Position numbers and translations under genes: made by a program. The notes beneath the pieces are model-generated. The model was not told where the DNA came from. It ran no database searches and worked only from the letters and a program-made list of their open reading frames with translations. Below are positions 35,661 to 45,122 of a DNA stretch of 64,000 nucleotides, piece by piece. Each line of letters starts with the position of its first letter. The stretch's first letter is position 1. Source of the DNA: Lacticaseibacillus porcinae (GTDB taxonomy: Bacteria; Bacillota; Bacilli; Lactobacillales; Lactobacillaceae); contig NZ_RHNS01000004.1 in the NCBI RefSeq assembly GCF_003946305.1, positions 62,001 through 126,000 of the forward strand, in the 5' to 3' direction.

Positions 35661-35840
35661 CTAGTTTTTCGATTGCGGCCAAAAACTTGCGATCAACAAC
35701 GCGATCACAGCACCTAGTACCACTGCAGCAAATCCGCCGACAAACACATTCGGCATGGTTTGGTTCAACACCCACCACAACAAGCCACTCATTAAAACGG
35801 CGAGCCCGATCAGCCCGCCGCGATACCACCATTTATTCAA
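35661..35840 (-). CDS. Small two-helix membrane protein (59 residues)
   Basis: Starts at TTG 35840, with GATGAGG 7 bases upstream. The product begins NKWWYRGGLIGLAVLMSGLL, has two membrane segments (about 8-27 and 35-53) and ends PQSKN. It begins 12 bases after the stop of the 73-residue gene and precedes gatD by 52 bases, so the three may be one transcript. It is too short for many gene finders and starts with TTG. Family not recognised. Confidence 0.65.
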   Translation of the reverse strand: MNKWWYRGGLIGLAVLMSGLLWWVLNQTMPNVFVGGFAAVVLGAVIALLIASFWPQSKN

Positions 35841-35852
35841 TCAACTGCCTCA

Positions 35853-36074
35853 TCATAAGTGGGCCAAAATTGTATATTTACTGGTTGCAGGATCAGCTTC
35901 ATCACCGCCGCCTTCATAAAATACGGAAAATTGACCTTGTGCGTCTTGGGCGACCACCAATCCACGATCGGCAACATGCTCGGCTTTGTAGATCTGAGCT
36001 GACCGCCGAGCAGCTGCATAATCATAGTCATTAGCGATCGCATCCCCAGGATTAAAGAAGACATATTCATCCAT
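35853..36074 (-). CDS. Small uncharacterised soluble protein (73 residues)
   Basis: Begins MDEYVFFNPGDAIANDYDYA and contains GLVVAQDAQGQFSVFYEGGG. GGAGGTG lies 6 bases before ATG 36074. No membrane segment, no recognised family. Located between flavodoxin and the small membrane protein on the same strand. Confidence 0.7.
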   Translation of the reverse strand: MDEYVFFNPGDAIANDYDYAAARRSAQIYKAEHVADRGLVVAQDAQGQFSVFYEGGGDEADPATSKYTILAHL

Positions 36075-36101
36075 TCGACTCACCTCCGCGAAACATCTCT
36101 A

Positions 36102-36563
36102 CTATTGTACAGACGTCACCTTTGCCATTACCGCTTGAGTGAACGCATTAAACGCTGGCATATCTGCTTGCGTAGCGCCTTGTTCGATTTTGATCGGGCT
36201 TGCCCCTTGAATCGCACCTTGTTCAGTTAACACTGCGGCAAAGTGATCAGGCGCGGTGTTGTAGCGATCTTGACCATAGAACTTGTCGCCAGTCCCAGCG
36301 ATCCCAAACACCAAAGGCTTTTTTGAAAAGTCCAACGCTTTGAGATCATCATAGAAATCTTGGGTTTCTTCTGGGATCGTGCCACCAGACCAGGTGTAAG
36401 TCGACAAGATCACCGCGTCGTAATCTAGCAATTTGGCGGCATCAGTTTGTTGCATTTCCCCAAGGGTCACTTCTGCGTGATAATGCTCGAAGAATTGCAC
36501 CAAGAAACGCGCCATACCTTTAGCGTTGCCTGTGATCGATGCGTATAAAATCAAAACCTTCAT
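36102..36563 (-). CDS. Flavodoxin
   Basis: A 153-residue flavodoxin. The FMN phosphate loop is YASITGNAKGMARF (about 7-20). The other FMN-binding loops are STYTWSGGTIPEE and GIAGTGDKFYGQDRYNTA. It is a small electron carrier, for example for radical SAM activases, and could serve the glycyl radical activase encoded at 12.7 kb. GAGGTG precedes ATG 36563. Confidence 0.92.
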   Translation of the reverse strand: MKVLILYASITGNAKGMARFLVQFFEHYHAEVTLGEMQQTDAAKLLDYDAVILSTYTWSGGTIPEETQDFYDDLKALDFSKKPLVFGIAGTGDKFYGQDRYNTAPDHFAAVLTEQGAIQGASPIKIEQGATQADMPAFNAFTQAVMAKVTSVQ

Positions 36564-36607
36564 CTGCGCTCACCTCACGTTCATTATACCATGATGAGGC
36601 TTACAAG

Positions 36608-37723
36608 TTAGTTCTCGTAGTGGAAATGTGTCAAAGGCGCATGCTTCACAGCTTCGATATCTTTGGTCCCAGCCAGCTGCATCACGATCTCTAATTCATG
36701 ATCGATTTGTTCAAAGACGCTTTGGACGCCTAAGGCACCACCTAAAGCCAACCCATAAAGTACAGGACGTGCAAAAGCGACGAGATCAGCACCAGAAGCT
36801 AAAGCTTTAAACACGTGACTCCCACGGCGGACACCAGAATCAAAAATGATCGGCACTTGATGGTTAACGGCTTTGGCGATGGCGCTTAAGGTATCAAACG
36901 CTGCTGGGCCGCCATTTAATTCCCGGCCACCGTGGTTTGAGACATAGATCCCAGCAGCACCGGCACCGATAGCCCGCAACGCATCTTCTGGAGACTCAAT
37001 GCCTTTGACGATCACTGGCAGCTTCGTGTATTCGGCGATCCGACGGACATCATCTTCAGAGATCTTTTGCGCCGCAGCGGCATAGATCTCGCCGATCCCT
37101 TTGCCTTTGCCGTCGCCTTCAGCAAAGCGTTCCAAGTTCGCCATTGGAATTGGGAATTGGAAGTTGTTGATGATATCTTGTTCACGATACCCGTCAACCG
37201 TCGCATCTACTGTTAAAATGATCCCTTTGACGCCAGCTTTCATTGCTTCATCTAAAAGTGCGTTGTTAAAGTCCCAATCTTTGGACATATACAATTGGAA
37301 AAATTGTGGGGCATCAGGCGCTACCGCTTGGGTGTCAGCAATGGAAGTTGATGAATAAGTGCTTTGACTCATTAACGCGCCAACTGCCGCCACCCCTTTA
37401 GCAGTGGCTTTTTCACCAAGGCTGTGGGATAAACCTTGGGCCGCGGCTGGTGCCATCATCACTGGCGTCTTCAAATCGATGCCAAAGACATTGGTGGACA
37501 GATCAGGATTTTCAATATTGGATAACGCCTTAGGCACGATTTGTGCATGGGTAAAGGCTTTGGTGTTTTGTTGTAGGGTCCAATCATCTTCCGCCCCGCC
37601 GACGATATAGCCGAAGCCGCCTTGAGGAATGATCTTCTTTGCGCGTGCTTCAAGCGATGGTAAATTCAAAATATCCAGCTTTTCATTGCGATCACTTTGT
37701 TCATAGCCATTAATTACTGTCAT
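36608..37723 (-). CDS. FMN-dependent alpha-hydroxy acid oxidase, probably L-lactate oxidase
   Basis: A 371-residue TIM-barrel flavoenzyme of the lactate oxidase/glycolate oxidase family. Visible motifs are GGAEDDWTLQQN, VMMAPAAAQGLSH, the active-site YVSNHGGRELNG (catalytic His and Arg) and the FMN phosphate site FDSGVRRGSHVFKALASGADLV. Lactate oxidase makes pyruvate and hydrogen peroxide from L-lactate and oxygen. AGGAGGG precedes ATG 37723. With NADH oxidase nearby it points to aerobic metabolism. Other 2-hydroxy acids cannot be excluded as substrates. Confidence 0.88.
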   Translation of the reverse strand: MTVINGYEQSDRNEKLDILNLPSLEARAKKIIPQGGFGYIVGGAEDDWTLQQNTKAFTHAQIVPKALSNIENPDLSTNVFGIDLKTPVMMAPAAAQGLSHSLGEKATAKGVAAVGALMSQSTYSSTSIADTQAVAPDAPQFFQLYMSKDWDFNNALLDEAMKAGVKGIILTVDATVDGYREQDIINNFQFPIPMANLERFAEGDGKGKGIGEIYAAAAQKISEDDVRRIAEYTKLPVIVKGIESPEDALRAIGAGAAGIYVSNHGGRELNGGPAAFDTLSAIAKAVNHQVPIIFDSGVRRGSHVFKALASGADLVAFARPVLYGLALGGALGVQSVFEQIDHELEIVMQLAGTKDIEAVKHAPLTHFHYEN

Positions 37724-37936
37724 GATGAACCCTCCTGAATTTTGATTACGAGACTATCTTATCACTCACTTTTAGTAAGTCAATGACTTTTGCTATTTTT
37801 TTGTAAGTTTACCCGCAATATTGAATTTAAGGCACAACAAAGCCACGAAACAGGATTCTGCTTCGTGGCTGGTTATAGCCTTTGTCCTTAAAATCCATCG
37901 GTGTGTCCTCTTGTTTTTAGATAAAACGCCGACAAA

Positions 37937-37967
37937 CAAAAAACCAGAACAGGCTCCTGCTCTGGTT
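37937..37967 (-). terminator. Rho-independent terminator
   Basis: AACCAGA/TCTGGTT stem with inner CAGGAGCCTG pairing and a T6 run on the minus strand; it ends the 37966-38268 gene. Confidence 0.88.
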
Positions 37968-38268
37968 ACACACTTGGCAACAACGGCTGATCGACATGCA
38001 ACACGAAATGTACGGCTTGTGCCAATTGATTCTCACTGAAAAATTTAATATCTGGATCAGACCCGAACACATCGATTTCGATCAACGGTTCAAAGCCACC
38101 AAACGGACGTAAAACTTTGCGCAACCATGCATCCCACACCTGAGTCACCAACCCATTGCGGTTATCGAGGTTGCGGCGAATGATCACATTCTTATTCTCC
38201 CAAACCCGCACGCGCATTGGCGTGGTTTGTTGGGTAGCGAGTTCTTGAAGATAGCCATAAGGTTCCAT
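37966..38268 (-). CDS. Uncharacterised 100-residue protein
   Basis: A soluble protein with no recognised family: MEPYGYLQELATQQTTPMRV at the start and ENQLAQAVHFVLHVDQPLLP at the end. AAGGGGGT lies 7 bases before ATG 38268, which I prefer over an earlier in-frame start at 38322. Alternating polar and hydrophobic strands suggest a small beta-rich fold. Single-gene unit with its own terminator. Confidence 0.68.
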   Translation of the reverse strand: MEPYGYLQELATQQTTPMRVRVWENKNVIIRRNLDNRNGLVTQVWDAWLRKVLRPFGGFEPLIEIDVFGSDPDIKFFSENQLAQAVHFVLHVDQPLLPSV

Positions 38269-38406
38269 AAACGTGACCCCCTTCGAAAAACGAAAGCAAC
38301 TTCCCTTACTTTTATTATACAAACATTCGTTCGAAAATGCAACTTATTTGAGTATTTGTGCCAAAGTTGGGTATACTGGAGATAAGAATTCCAGGAGGAT
38401 ATTGTC

Positions 38407-38613
38407 ATGAGCGAAAAAGATCAAGTCAACCAATTTTCACGGGAGATCATCGAATTCCAACGTAAAAACAATCTCACTGATACTGAAATGGCATTGAACA
38501 GCCATGTCTCAGTGGAACACATCCACAACATCAAGGCCATGCGTGAAAACCCAGAGCCTTCCGTTGTCGCTAACCTCCGCGACTACATGGAACACAAACC
38601 AACTGGCAAGTAA
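38407..38613 (+). CDS. LBP_cg2779-type small helix-turn-helix protein
   Basis: A 68-residue protein, MSEKDQVNQFSREIIEFQRK at the start. The middle (NNLTDTEMALNSHVSVEHIHNIKA) looks like a degenerate Xre helix-turn-helix. It matches what I recall of a small lactobacillus family named after LBP_cg2779; its role is unknown. AGGAGG precedes the ATG and a strong terminator follows. Confidence 0.75.
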   Translation: MSEKDQVNQFSREIIEFQRKNNLTDTEMALNSHVSVEHIHNIKAMRENPEPSVVANLRDYMEHKPTGK

Positions 38614-38635
38614 GCTGGGCCTTGCGTCCAAAACA

Positions 38636-38677
38636 AAAATTCCGAGTCTCCTTTTAGGAGGAGACTCGGAATTTTTT
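38636..38677 (+). terminator. Rho-independent terminator
   Basis: 14-bp stem (AATTCCGAGTCTCC with GGAGACTCGGAATT), 8-base loop and T6 tail. Confidence 0.95.
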
Positions 38678-38755
38678 AGTGTTGCCACTTGTCAAATCAC
38701 CGGCAAGGACTATATTAGATGCAAACGCGATGCACTACATTGGAGCTGATGTCAC

Positions 38756-39187
38756 ATGTCAATATTCAAATACCTTGGCAATACTATCCAGATCATGATC
38801 CTTTCTGCTGTGATCATCACCGTCTATGCGATCACCCCTGATGGCAAAATTGTTTACGTCTTATCCCCATTTTTCATTTATATGCTGATCAGCACTTTCT
38901 TCAGTGGGCCATTCATGATGCCTAAGCTCAAACACTTGACTCATCATTGGTTCTTGTCAGCAAAGGCCAAACGCAACTATTTCCATTTCCGAGAAACCGT
39001 CCACCAATCGCCTTACTTGTTTGACCCGGTCAAATTCTATGCCGAGCCGCAAGATATCGGCAAAAGCGAAGAACTGCAAAATCTCAGTGGGTACATTGTT
39101 TTGTTATTGATCATCAGTTTGTTTTCACCGCTGCTCTTTGGCCTTTGGGTGGTGATCAAAGGCCTTCAGCAGTTGCGCGCAAACTAA
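38756..39187 (+). CDS. Uncharacterised small membrane protein
   Basis: A 143-residue protein with two membrane segments in the first 60 residues (IQIMILSAVIITVYAI; VLSPFFIYMLISTFFSG) and a third near the C-terminus (SGYIVLLLIISLFSPLLFGL). The central loop is basic and aromatic. ATG 38756 has GAGCTGATG-type sequence upstream, a weak ribosome site. No family recognised. Confidence 0.68.
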   Translation: MSIFKYLGNTIQIMILSAVIITVYAITPDGKIVYVLSPFFIYMLISTFFSGPFMMPKLKHLTHHWFLSAKAKRNYFHFRETVHQSPYLFDPVKFYAEPQDIGKSEELQNLSGYIVLLLIISLFSPLLFGLWVVIKGLQQLRAN

Positions 39188-39229
39188 AAAATCGAGCCTT
39201 TGAAATTCAAAGGCTCGATCATTTTTATT
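39186..39229. terminator. Bidirectional rho-independent terminator
   Basis: ATCGAGCCTTTGAA pairs with TTCAAAGGCTCGAT, flanked by A- and T-runs; shared by the converging genes. Confidence 0.95.
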
Positions 39230-39854
39230 TAGCAGCTTCAACTTTTTGGAAGGTGTCATTTGGGATCCGGATCAACGAGAATCGTTGCGCAGTATGGCCA
39301 ACATGCATCCCCAAGCCGTTTAAGAACGTTGGCTTGTAAGTCCCGATATAAGTCGCCACATAAGCTTTCTCGTCAGTTTTTTCTAACTTGGCGAGTTTTT
39401 TAGTTTGCCAAGGATAAGCAGAAGCACGCACCGTCAACGCATCAGTGGCAAACGACACATCGGCGTTGCGACTAGAGATCTGATATTTCGAGCCTTCTGT
39501 CCAGTAGGTGTAATAATGCACCGGCTTCGTGCCGTTACCAGAGGTCACACTGACAAAGTAAGAACGATCGGAATCGGTTTGCAGCATCAATTTATCATAA
39601 GTATATTTGGTGCTGATCGCGGTGTTATCGGCATAGTCTATTGGCCGCAACCAAGTGACATAACTCATGCCATACAACGCAGCGACCAACACGATCGCTT
39701 CAATGATATCGATCAAAACGGTGCGGCCGGCGTGTTGATTGCGAAATACCACTACCATTTTTAAATGACGGCTGCGAATATTCCAAGCCATAAAAATCGC
39801 ATAGGCTAAAATCAACAGCCAAGCGATCAAGCCGATCAAATTCCATAAACTCAT
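39225..39854 (-). CDS. DUF4811-like membrane-anchored protein
   Basis: A 209-residue protein with two N-terminal membrane segments (about 5-24 and 47-66) and a C-terminal beta-rich extracellular domain of about 130 residues. It resembles the DUF4811 proteins of Lactobacillales, function unknown. AAAGGAG precedes ATG 39854. It is followed by a bidirectional terminator and lies just downstream of the NADH oxidase gene on the same strand. Confidence 0.7.
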   Translation of the reverse strand: MSLWNLIGLIAWLLILAYAIFMAWNIRSRHLKMVVVFRNQHAGRTVLIDIIEAIVLVAALYGMSYVTWLRPIDYADNTAISTKYTYDKLMLQTDSDRSYFVSVTSGNGTKPVHYYTYWTEGSKYQISSRNADVSFATDALTVRASAYPWQTKKLAKLEKTDEKAYVATYIGTYKPTFLNGLGMHVGHTAQRFSLIRIPNDTFQKVEAAK

Positions 39855-39898
39855 TGCGTTCTCCTTTGTGTTCGCCAGTTTGCGTGACCGCTTGCTAG

Positions 39899-41248
39899 CT
39901 ACAACGCATCAGCTTGGGTCACGGCTTGTTGTCCGAGAATGTTCAAGTAGTTCCAAGGTTTATCGTACCATGGATTAAACAACATATCGACGTATGCTAA
40001 GTCATCGATGGTGTTATGGTTTTGGATCATCACTGAGATCAAGTTCGCAGACATTGAGATTTCATGCCGACTTAAAAATTGCGCCCCTAAGATCTCGCGG
40101 TTATTTTTATTATAAACTAACACCATATGAATTGGGTAGGCATCTGGCATGAACTCAGGGCGATAGCTATCAGTCACCGTCACACTGGCGGCATTGATCC
40201 CTGCTTGCAGCGCACGATGCAACGTCATCCCCGTACATGCTAAGGTTTGATCATACAACCGCATCGCACTGGTGGATTGCGTCCCCATGTAGCGGATCGT
40301 GTTGCCAAAGACATTACGCCCTGCAAGTTTACCTTGGCGCACCGCGTTGGTTGCCAGCGGTGCATAAGCATCATGACCCGTCGGATTAAAATGCACCGCA
40401 CAAGAATCCCCTGCCGCATAAATATCAGGATCGCTAGTTTGCATGTAGTCGTTAACGTGGATCGCACCATTCGGCATCGTGTCCACTTGACCTTGTAGCA
40501 ATTCCGTCATCGCCCGAAAGCCCACACATACCACAGCTAAATCTGCTTGATGTTCGGCTTTATCCGTTTGAATAAACGCATGAGTCCCGTCGCTATCAAA
40601 ACGCAACGCCGTTTCATTAAAGAAGGTGTTGACGCCATGTGCGCGCAGTTCATCAGACACTTTCGCCCGTAATTCATCATCGACATAATGACTCAACAAG
40701 CCGTGCACACCGTTGATGAACAACACATCACGGCCGATGCGACTGTAAGCTTCGGCTAATTCAACACCAATATAGCCCCCGCCAATGATGGCGATGGTTT
40801 TGGCAGTTTCTGCAGAAGCTTTGATTTTTTCTGCGTCATCGGCGTTTTTGCACATTAAGACCCGCGGTAAACTGATCCCTTGTAGCGGTGGGATCACTGG
40901 AAAACTCCCGGTGGTCATGATCAATTTGTCATAGCTTTGGGTAAACTTGCTATGAGTAGCCATGTTTTGGACTTGCAACACATGCTTTTTGGCATCGATT
41001 TTCACCACATCATGACGCAAATGGACGTGAATGTTTGGCCCCATCGCTTCCAAGCCTTGGGCATCGGCGTAAAACATCGATGATAATTTATCGACAGTGC
41101 CTTCCAAATATAAAGCGATCCCGCAAGATAGGAAGGAAATATCTTCACGACGTTCAAACACGTCAACGATCGTATCAGGATGGCGGGTTAAGATCTCTTG
41201 AACTGCTGCTGTGCCTGCATGCGTGCAACCGACGACTGCAATTTTCAT
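39899..41248 (-). CDS. nox: NADH oxidase (FAD-dependent, water-forming Nox type)
   Basis: A 449-residue flavoprotein of the Nox/NADH peroxidase/CoA-disulfide reductase group. The FAD loop is GCTHAGTAAV at residues 7-16. The single redox Cys42 is in ISFLSCGIAL. The NADH-binding loop is AIIGGGYIGVELAEAY and the second FAD motif is DIYAAGDSCAV. It regenerates NAD with oxygen. ATG 41248 has AAAAGGGG upstream; the frame runs on to 41320 without a site. NADH peroxidase is an alternative within the same family. Confidence 0.88.
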   Translation of the reverse strand: MKIAVVGCTHAGTAAVQEILTRHPDTIVDVFERREDISFLSCGIALYLEGTVDKLSSMFYADAQGLEAMGPNIHVHLRHDVVKIDAKKHVLQVQNMATHSKFTQSYDKLIMTTGSFPVIPPLQGISLPRVLMCKNADDAEKIKASAETAKTIAIIGGGYIGVELAEAYSRIGRDVLFINGVHGLLSHYVDDELRAKVSDELRAHGVNTFFNETALRFDSDGTHAFIQTDKAEHQADLAVVCVGFRAMTELLQGQVDTMPNGAIHVNDYMQTSDPDIYAAGDSCAVHFNPTGHDAYAPLATNAVRQGKLAGRNVFGNTIRYMGTQSTSAMRLYDQTLACTGMTLHRALQAGINAASVTVTDSYRPEFMPDAYPIHMVLVYNKNNREILGAQFLSRHEISMSANLISVMIQNHNTIDDLAYVDMLFNPWYDKPWNYLNILGQQAVTQADAL

Positions 41249-41442
41249 TACGATGCCCCTTTTTGGTGTCATTTTATCCGAATAATTAGGTCTATTATCG
41301 CACGAATTCACGCAAAGCAAAACGTCAGATTTCGCAAAATGTATGCGTTAATGTTGCCCAACCCCACATTCACCCGTTTCAGTTGCGGAAAGCCGGCGAC
41401 TTTGTTATTTAATTTTACAAAAAAGGCTCACCCTTGAGCTAA

Positions 41443-41472
41443 TAAAAAAAGACCAAGCGCGAGGCTTGATCT
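41443..41472 (-). terminator. Rho-independent terminator
   Basis: AGATCAAGC/GCTTGGTCT stem (one G-T pair) with a T7 run on the minus strand. It ends the baeRF-like gene. Confidence 0.85.
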
Positions 41473-41481
41473 GATGCGTGA

Positions 41482-42594
41482 TCACAATGCATAACGTGTG
41501 ATCGCCACAACTGGTTCATCTAGCTGCGGTTTCGGCAATAAGCTGACAGTGCCGCCTTGTGCGACGACCGCAATCGCTAAGTCGTTCAACACATTATTAT
41601 GCTGAGCTTTCAAACTCGCTGTGGTAAATTCACCATGGATCAATTCTCCTTTAACGCGGGCGCCAGTTTGAATCAACAAGCGATCAACTGCATGCACTGC
41701 CACGGCTTGCGCGATCCCGTTCAAATCAACGCGCAAACACTTGCGATCACGGGCCGCATTGATCTGCGCCAATAACTCATGTCGCGCTTCTGAATCAAAA
41801 TCACTGGTCAACGTCACCGCCACGCGGGCCATCACCGTTGAGCTTAACTCATTAGGACTCAACGCTAACTCCACAGCGCTTAAGTTCAGATTGCGACTTA
41901 AGCTTCTAAATAACGCTATATTTTGTGGCAATCCCCATAACGCTAGCGGAAAGTCGCGATGTGCGATCAAATACGCGTCAACTTGTTGGAAATAACGTTT
42001 GGTATCAGCCAGCTGTTCGGCAGATTTATCACCATGGCCGTGATAGCTGACGGCATCAGACCCTTGGCGGATCGAATTAAGTTGCGGGCCGCCTTGTTCT
42101 TCCCCTAGCGCCGCCACTAATGTCCGCGGCGCCTCATCAGGTAAAATCACTTCCACTAAGGTATCCCCATCATGGTGGAATAACGCGATACGATCGCGTT
42201 GCAACACCAACAAGTCAAAATCGTACCGTGATTGATGATCAGCGATCAAAGGTAAGATCTGTGGTTGCGTGGTCACCATCGCGGTATCCGACACCGGCTC
42301 CGCCATCAAGAACAACGCGACTTGTTGGCCATCACACAACACCCCGATGCCTTTGGTGATGCCATTAAATCGTGCCGGGTCATCGAAAATCGTTTCCAGT
42401 TGATCTGCATAAGGTTGCCAGGCCACTTTAGGAAAAATTTCCGCCATCACACTTTGCGCATGTTCAATTTGATGGCGCAGCGCTAAGCTGATCGCCGGAA
42501 ACGCTTGGTGTGGCAGTTTGCTTAAATAAATGCTCACGTATGGGCCGTGATCAGTATGCGTCAAGAAGTCTTGCAATGTGGCAAATTCAGTCAT
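41482..42594 (-). CDS. baeRF-like protein (bacterial relative of archaeo-eukaryotic release factor domains)
   Basis: A 370-residue cytosolic protein. It begins with a strand pattern ending VSIYLSKLP, has GIGVLCDGQQVALFLM in the first third, and EEQGGPQLNSIRQ plus YHGHGDKSAEQLADTKRYFQQVD in the middle. That glycine/histidine region and the FxxVD helix are typical of baeRF families, predicted to act on stalled ribosomes or RNA. GGAGGG precedes ATG 42594. Family assignment is by pattern only; no catalytic role is shown. Confidence 0.65.
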   Translation of the reverse strand: MTEFATLQDFLTHTDHGPYVSIYLSKLPHQAFPAISLALRHQIEHAQSVMAEIFPKVAWQPYADQLETIFDDPARFNGITKGIGVLCDGQQVALFLMAEPVSDTAMVTTQPQILPLIADHQSRYDFDLLVLQRDRIALFHHDGDTLVEVILPDEAPRTLVAALGEEQGGPQLNSIRQGSDAVSYHGHGDKSAEQLADTKRYFQQVDAYLIAHRDFPLALWGLPQNIALFRSLSRNLNLSAVELALSPNELSSTVMARVAVTLTSDFDSEARHELLAQINAARDRKCLRVDLNGIAQAVAVHAVDRLLIQTGARVKGELIHGEFTTASLKAQHNNVLNDLAIAVVAQGGTVSLLPKPQLDEPVVAITRYAL

Positions 42595-42715
42595 ATCGTC
42601 GCCCTCCTTTTTCGTTACTTTAAGCATATCAACTTGCCTGCCTCACACGCAAAACATACGCTTGTGAATTTCACCACACTAATGTTGTCGGTTTCAGTTC
42701 GCGATACTGAGTAAC

Positions 42716-42744
42716 AAAAAAACCAGACCTCATCAGTCTGGTTT
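42716..42744 (-). terminator. Rho-independent terminator after xfp
   Basis: AAACCAGAC/GTCTGGTTT stem with 7-base loop and T-run on the minus strand. Confidence 0.92.
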
Positions 42745-42752
42745 CAGTCGTC

Positions 42753-45122
42753 CTATTTAATTTCTTGCCAAGTCCAATCCAACACTTCTTGGATGTCTTC
42801 GCCAGTTTCGCGAATATAGTCGTGATGATACTGCAAGGTGTCATCCATTTTTTGCACAAAGGCAGCGGATTTTTCAGCGTAGCCTGGGACATGTTGGATA
42901 ATGTCTTTAGCCAAGTGGAAGCGATCAAGTTCGTTCAACACCCGCATATCAAATGGTGTGGTGATCGCCCCTTCTTCACGATAGCCATGCACATGCAAGT
43001 TGTGGTTGTGACGATCGAAGAAAATGTCGCGGATCAGATCTTCAAAGCCATGGAATTGGAAGAACACTGGCTTGTCTTTGGTGAAGTATTGATCGAAAGT
43101 CTCATCAGATAACCCACGAGGATCGCGGTCAGGCGATTTGAGTTTCAACAAGTCCACCACGTTGACAAAGCGGAACTTCAATTCTGGGAAGTTGTCATGC
43201 AACAAGTTGATGGCAGCTAAGCTTTCCATGTTTGGTTCAGTCCCAGCAGCGGCGATCACAACATCTGGTTCTACGCCGTCGTCGTTAGAAGCCCAGTCGA
43301 TCCGCTTCAAACCATTTTCTGCTAAGACTTTGGCTTCTTCAATGGAGTAGAACTGCGGCCGTGGTTGCTTAGAAGTGATCAACAAGTTGATGGTGTTTTG
43401 GCTGGTAAAGACTTTTGGTGAAATGGCCAAAAGGCTGTTAGCATCAGCAGGCAGATATTCACGAATGAATTCGCCTTTCTTTTCTGCCAAGTGAGTCAAG
43501 ATCCCAGGATCTTGGTGAGTGTAGCCGTTGTGGTCTTGTTGGAAACTCGTTGATGTTGATACGACGTTCAATGAAGGATAAGGCTTGTGCCAGTCTTCCT
43601 TAGCCGCTTCGCGCATCCACTTGAAGTGTTGGGTGAGCATGGAATCAACAACGCGCAAGAACGCTTCATAAGAAGTGAACAAGCCGTGGCGACCAGTCAA
43701 GGTGTAGCCTTCAGCAAAGCCTTCTGCTTGGTGTTCAGATAATTGTGAATCAATGATCCGACCAGCAGGGGCCATATCTTCGTCGCAACCTTTTTGATCG
43801 ATCGGTTCTAACCATTGCCGCTTCGTCGTTTCAAATAAGCCGTACAAACGGTTAGACATTGTTTCATCAGGTCCGAACACGCGGAAGTTTTCAGGGTTGA
43901 GCTTGATCATATCGCGCAAGTAATCAGACCATACGATCATATCTTGTTGCACATTTTGACCGCGCTTGGTGTTATCCAAAGCGTAATCTTCAAAGTTTGG
44001 CAATACCAAAGGCTTGGCGTGGTAGCCGACGTTGGTGATCGGGTTAGCCGCCATCCGCTTGTCACCTTTAGGGGTGAGGGCTTGCAGTTCAGGGATCAAG
44101 GTGCCGTTGTCGTCGAACAATTCTTCTGGCTTGTAAGACTTCAACCAGTCTTCCAACGATTCCTTATGCGTCATGTCGTCGCGCTTGACTGGAATTGGAA
44201 TTTGGTGCGCACGGAAGGAACCTTCGATCGGTTCGCCGTTCCAAGTCTTAGGACCAGTCCAGCCTTTTGGCGTGCGAACGATCAGCACTGGCCAGTGCGG
44301 CATCGTGGTGTCACCAGTGTCGCGAGCATGCTTTTGAATGGCCTTAATGGATTCGATGGCTTTGTCCATTGCCGCAGCCATGATCGGGTTGAGCTTGTCA
44401 GGATCGTCGCCTTCAACGAAAATTGGGGCCCAGCCCATGCCTTCAAAGTACTTCGTCAAATCTTCATCAGACTTACGGGACAAAATCGTTGGGTTGGAGA
44501 TCTTAAAGCCGTTCATATGCACGATCGGCAATACTGCCCCATCAGAAATTGGGTTGATGAACGTGTTAGAGAACCAACTTGCTGCCAATGGCCCAGTTTC
44601 AGTTTCACCGTCACCAGTGACTGCCGCTGCGATCACATCAGGGTTATCAAGCACCGCACCAGTGGCGTGGCTTAAGGTATAACCGAGTTCGCCGCCTTCG
44701 TGAATGGAGCCTGGAATTTGTGCGTTCGCGTGACTTGCCGCACCACCTGGGAAGGAGAAGCGTTTGAACAAGATCTGCATGCCTTTTTCATCTTGAGAGA
44801 TGTTCGGGTACTTCTCAGAGTAAGTGCCATCCAAATAAGCGTTGGAGAGCATCACTTGGCCACCGTGACCTGGGCCTTCAAGATAGAACATGTTTAAGTC
44901 GTATTTGTTGATCACCCGGTTCAAATGGGTGTAAATGAAGTTTTGACCGGAGATCGTGCCCCAGTGGCCGATCGGGTAGAACTTCACATCAGAAGATTCC
45001 AAGGGACGTTTGAGTAATGGATTGGCGGTTAAGTAAAGCTGCCCGACTGAAAGGTAATTTGCAGCGCGCCAATATGCGGTCATTTTGTCGAAATAAGCTT
45101 GAGAATCGTAATCTGTCGCCAT
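42753..45122 (-). CDS. xfp: Xylulose-5-phosphate/fructose-6-phosphate phosphoketolase
   Basis: A 789-residue thiamine-diphosphate enzyme that splits xylulose 5-phosphate (and possibly fructose 6-phosphate) with phosphate into acetyl phosphate and a triose or tetrose phosphate. Family signatures are [26 protein letters not shown], the diphosphate-binding [15 protein letters not shown] and [24 protein letters not shown] precedes ATG 45122. Acetyl phosphate goes to acetate kinase encoded 0.5 kb upstream on the same strand. It also completes the gluconate route from 7-9.5 kb. Confidence 0.96.
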   Translation of the reverse strand: MATDYDSQAYFDKMTAYWRAANYLSVGQLYLTANPLLKRPLESSDVKFYPIGHWGTISGQNFIYTHLNRVINKYDLNMFYLEGPGHGGQVMLSNAYLDGTYSEKYPNISQDEKGMQILFKRFSFPGGAASHANAQIPGSIHEGGELGYTLSHATGAVLDNPDVIAAAVTGDGETETGPLAASWFSNTFINPISDGAVLPIVHMNGFKISNPTILSRKSDEDLTKYFEGMGWAPIFVEGDDPDKLNPIMAAAMDKAIESIKAIQKHARDTGDTTMPHWPVLIVRTPKGWTGPKTWNGEPIEGSFRAHQIPIPVKRDDMTHKESLEDWLKSYKPEELFDDNGTLIPELQALTPKGDKRMAANPITNVGYHAKPLVLPNFEDYALDNTKRGQNVQQDMIVWSDYLRDMIKLNPENFRVFGPDETMSNRLYGLFETTKRQWLEPIDQKGCDEDMAPAGRIIDSQLSEHQAEGFAEGYTLTGRHGLFTSYEAFLRVVDSMLTQHFKWMREAAKEDWHKPYPSLNVVSTSTSFQQDHNGYTHQDPGILTHLAEKKGEFIREYLPADANSLLAISPKVFTSQNTINLLITSKQPRPQFYSIEEAKVLAENGLKRIDWASNDDGVEPDVVIAAAGTEPNMESLAAINLLHDNFPELKFRFVNVVDLLKLKSPDRDPRGLSDETFDQYFTKDKPVFFQFHGFEDLIRDIFFDRHNHNLHVHGYREEGAITTPFDMRVLNELDRFHLAKDIIQHVPGYAEKSAAFVQKMDDTLQYHHDYIRETGEDIQEVLDWTWQEIK

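Noticed and set aside
35563-35832. 89-residue minus-strand open frame upstream of gatD
   Set aside because: Arg/Cys-rich shadow frame. The overlapping 59-residue membrane-protein frame has a ribosome site and sensible hydrophobic segments.
43944-44675. 243-residue plus-strand open frame inside xfp
   Set aside because: Antisense to strongly conserved phosphoketolase sequence, no family resemblance and no ribosome site; a shadow of the real gene.
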